64,000 nucleotides of DNA from Actinernus sp. WN-2022 (lineage: Eukaryota; Cnidaria; Anthozoa; Actiniaria; Actinernidae), in contig JAOWCC010000577.1 of NCBI GenBank assembly GCA_030867875.1, forward strand, positions 84,611,740 through 84,675,739, in the 5' to 3' direction. The position numbers were made by a program, and so were the translations under genes. Below, one piece after another: positions 63,843 to 64,000 of the stretch. The notes beneath the pieces are model-generated. The model saw only the letters and a list, made by a program, of their open reading frames with translations. It did no database searches and had not been told where the DNA came from. Position 1 is the first letter of the stretch; each line of letters opens with the position of its first letter.

Positions 63843-64000
63843 TTGCTCAATGTTCATTCTAAACTCAGCATTAAAGCTTATTAGTCCAATTTCAACAAAT
63901 TGGTTACGAAAATGGAACAGCGGATCGGGCATTGTCATCCATGACAATCAGTTACAATTTCCAGGTCCTTCAATATAGCCATCATATGTGGTTTGTCAGT

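Noticed and set aside
1..64000. Bacterial or phage origin of the window
   Set aside because: Spliceosomal donors and acceptors, LINEs, Gypsy, Penelope and Polinton elements, absence of operons with ribosome-binding sites outside the Polinton, and animal-type transposase families all point to an animal genome.
1..64000. tRNA, rRNA or other structured RNA genes
   Set aside because: I noticed no convincing cloverleaf with A and B boxes and no rRNA-like sequence by reading; a covariance search was not possible.

Overview
The window is eukaryotic, AT-rich and almost entirely built of nested mobile elements. The mixture is a Polinton/Maverick, an ISL2EU-type THAP transposon carrying a YqaJ nuclease, a tnp2 (EnSpm/CACTA-like) transposase, KIAA1958-like recombinase genes, Penelope-like elements, CR1/L2-group LINEs and a chromodomain Gypsy. 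Together with spliceosomal GT-AG signals this suggests a marine invertebrate, most plausibly a cnidarian (coral or sea anemone). That assignment is inference from repeat content, not from a host marker gene. Only one candidate host gene is visible, at the extreme right (63.2-63.8 kb).

Layout. 0-1.2 kb: a roughly 85-bp tandem repeat interrupted by an insertion holding a 171-bp palindrome. 1.6-3.6 kb: two decayed KIAA1958-like genes head to head. 3.6-8.3 kb: little recognisable. 8.3-12.4 kb: two Penelope-like copies in opposite orientation, with a strong hairpin between them. 14.2-31.6 kb: a roughly 95-bp tandem repeat split by a 16.9-kb Polinton (14566-31494) with about 380-bp terminal inverted repeats (TIRs) and a TGAAT target duplication. 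31.8-32.45 kb: a 5'-truncated LINE. 33.68-38.31 kb: a complete but inactivated ISL2EU-type transposon. 38.45-39.96 kb: a non-autonomous TTAA-duplicating transposon. 41.66-44.24 kb: a broken tnp2 transposase. 44.37-55.90 kb: a very large palindromic (foldback-like) element with two nested classes of terminal palindrome array, itself hit by a 5.5-kb LINE and a hAT-like MITE. 56.0-62.8 kb: a Gypsy remnant whose middle is occupied by a nearly intact LINE. 63.2-63.85 kb: exons of a possible host gene.

The Polinton still has its whole plan. Minus-strand protein-primed type B DNA polymerase with an OTU-like and zinc-finger N-terminus lies at the right end, and converges on a plus-strand retroviral-type integrase. 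A plus-strand virion block follows: double-jelly-roll major capsid protein, packaging ATPase and a string of small membrane or coiled-coil proteins. A left-end block holds a large conserved plus-strand protein, two minus-strand conserved proteins, a Cys-rich protein and an F-box/ankyrin-like protein. Capsid, ATPase, integrase and polymerase are all broken by stops, one-base shifts or insertions (a LINE fragment and a 1,040-bp TIR transposon inside POLB), so this copy is dead. I did not find its cysteine protease.

The most unusual object is the 11.5-kb palindromic element. Its outer ends are arrays of a 20-bp perfect palindrome (ACAACGCGGTACCGCGTTGT). Further in, its arms carry about 75-bp repeats centred on a 17-bp palindrome (ATTCCGCASTGCGGAAT), inverted between the two sides. 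They surround a 2-kb core in which I recognise no gene. Many coding breaks in the window are single-base changes in homopolymers, so some could be assembly errors and not true decay.
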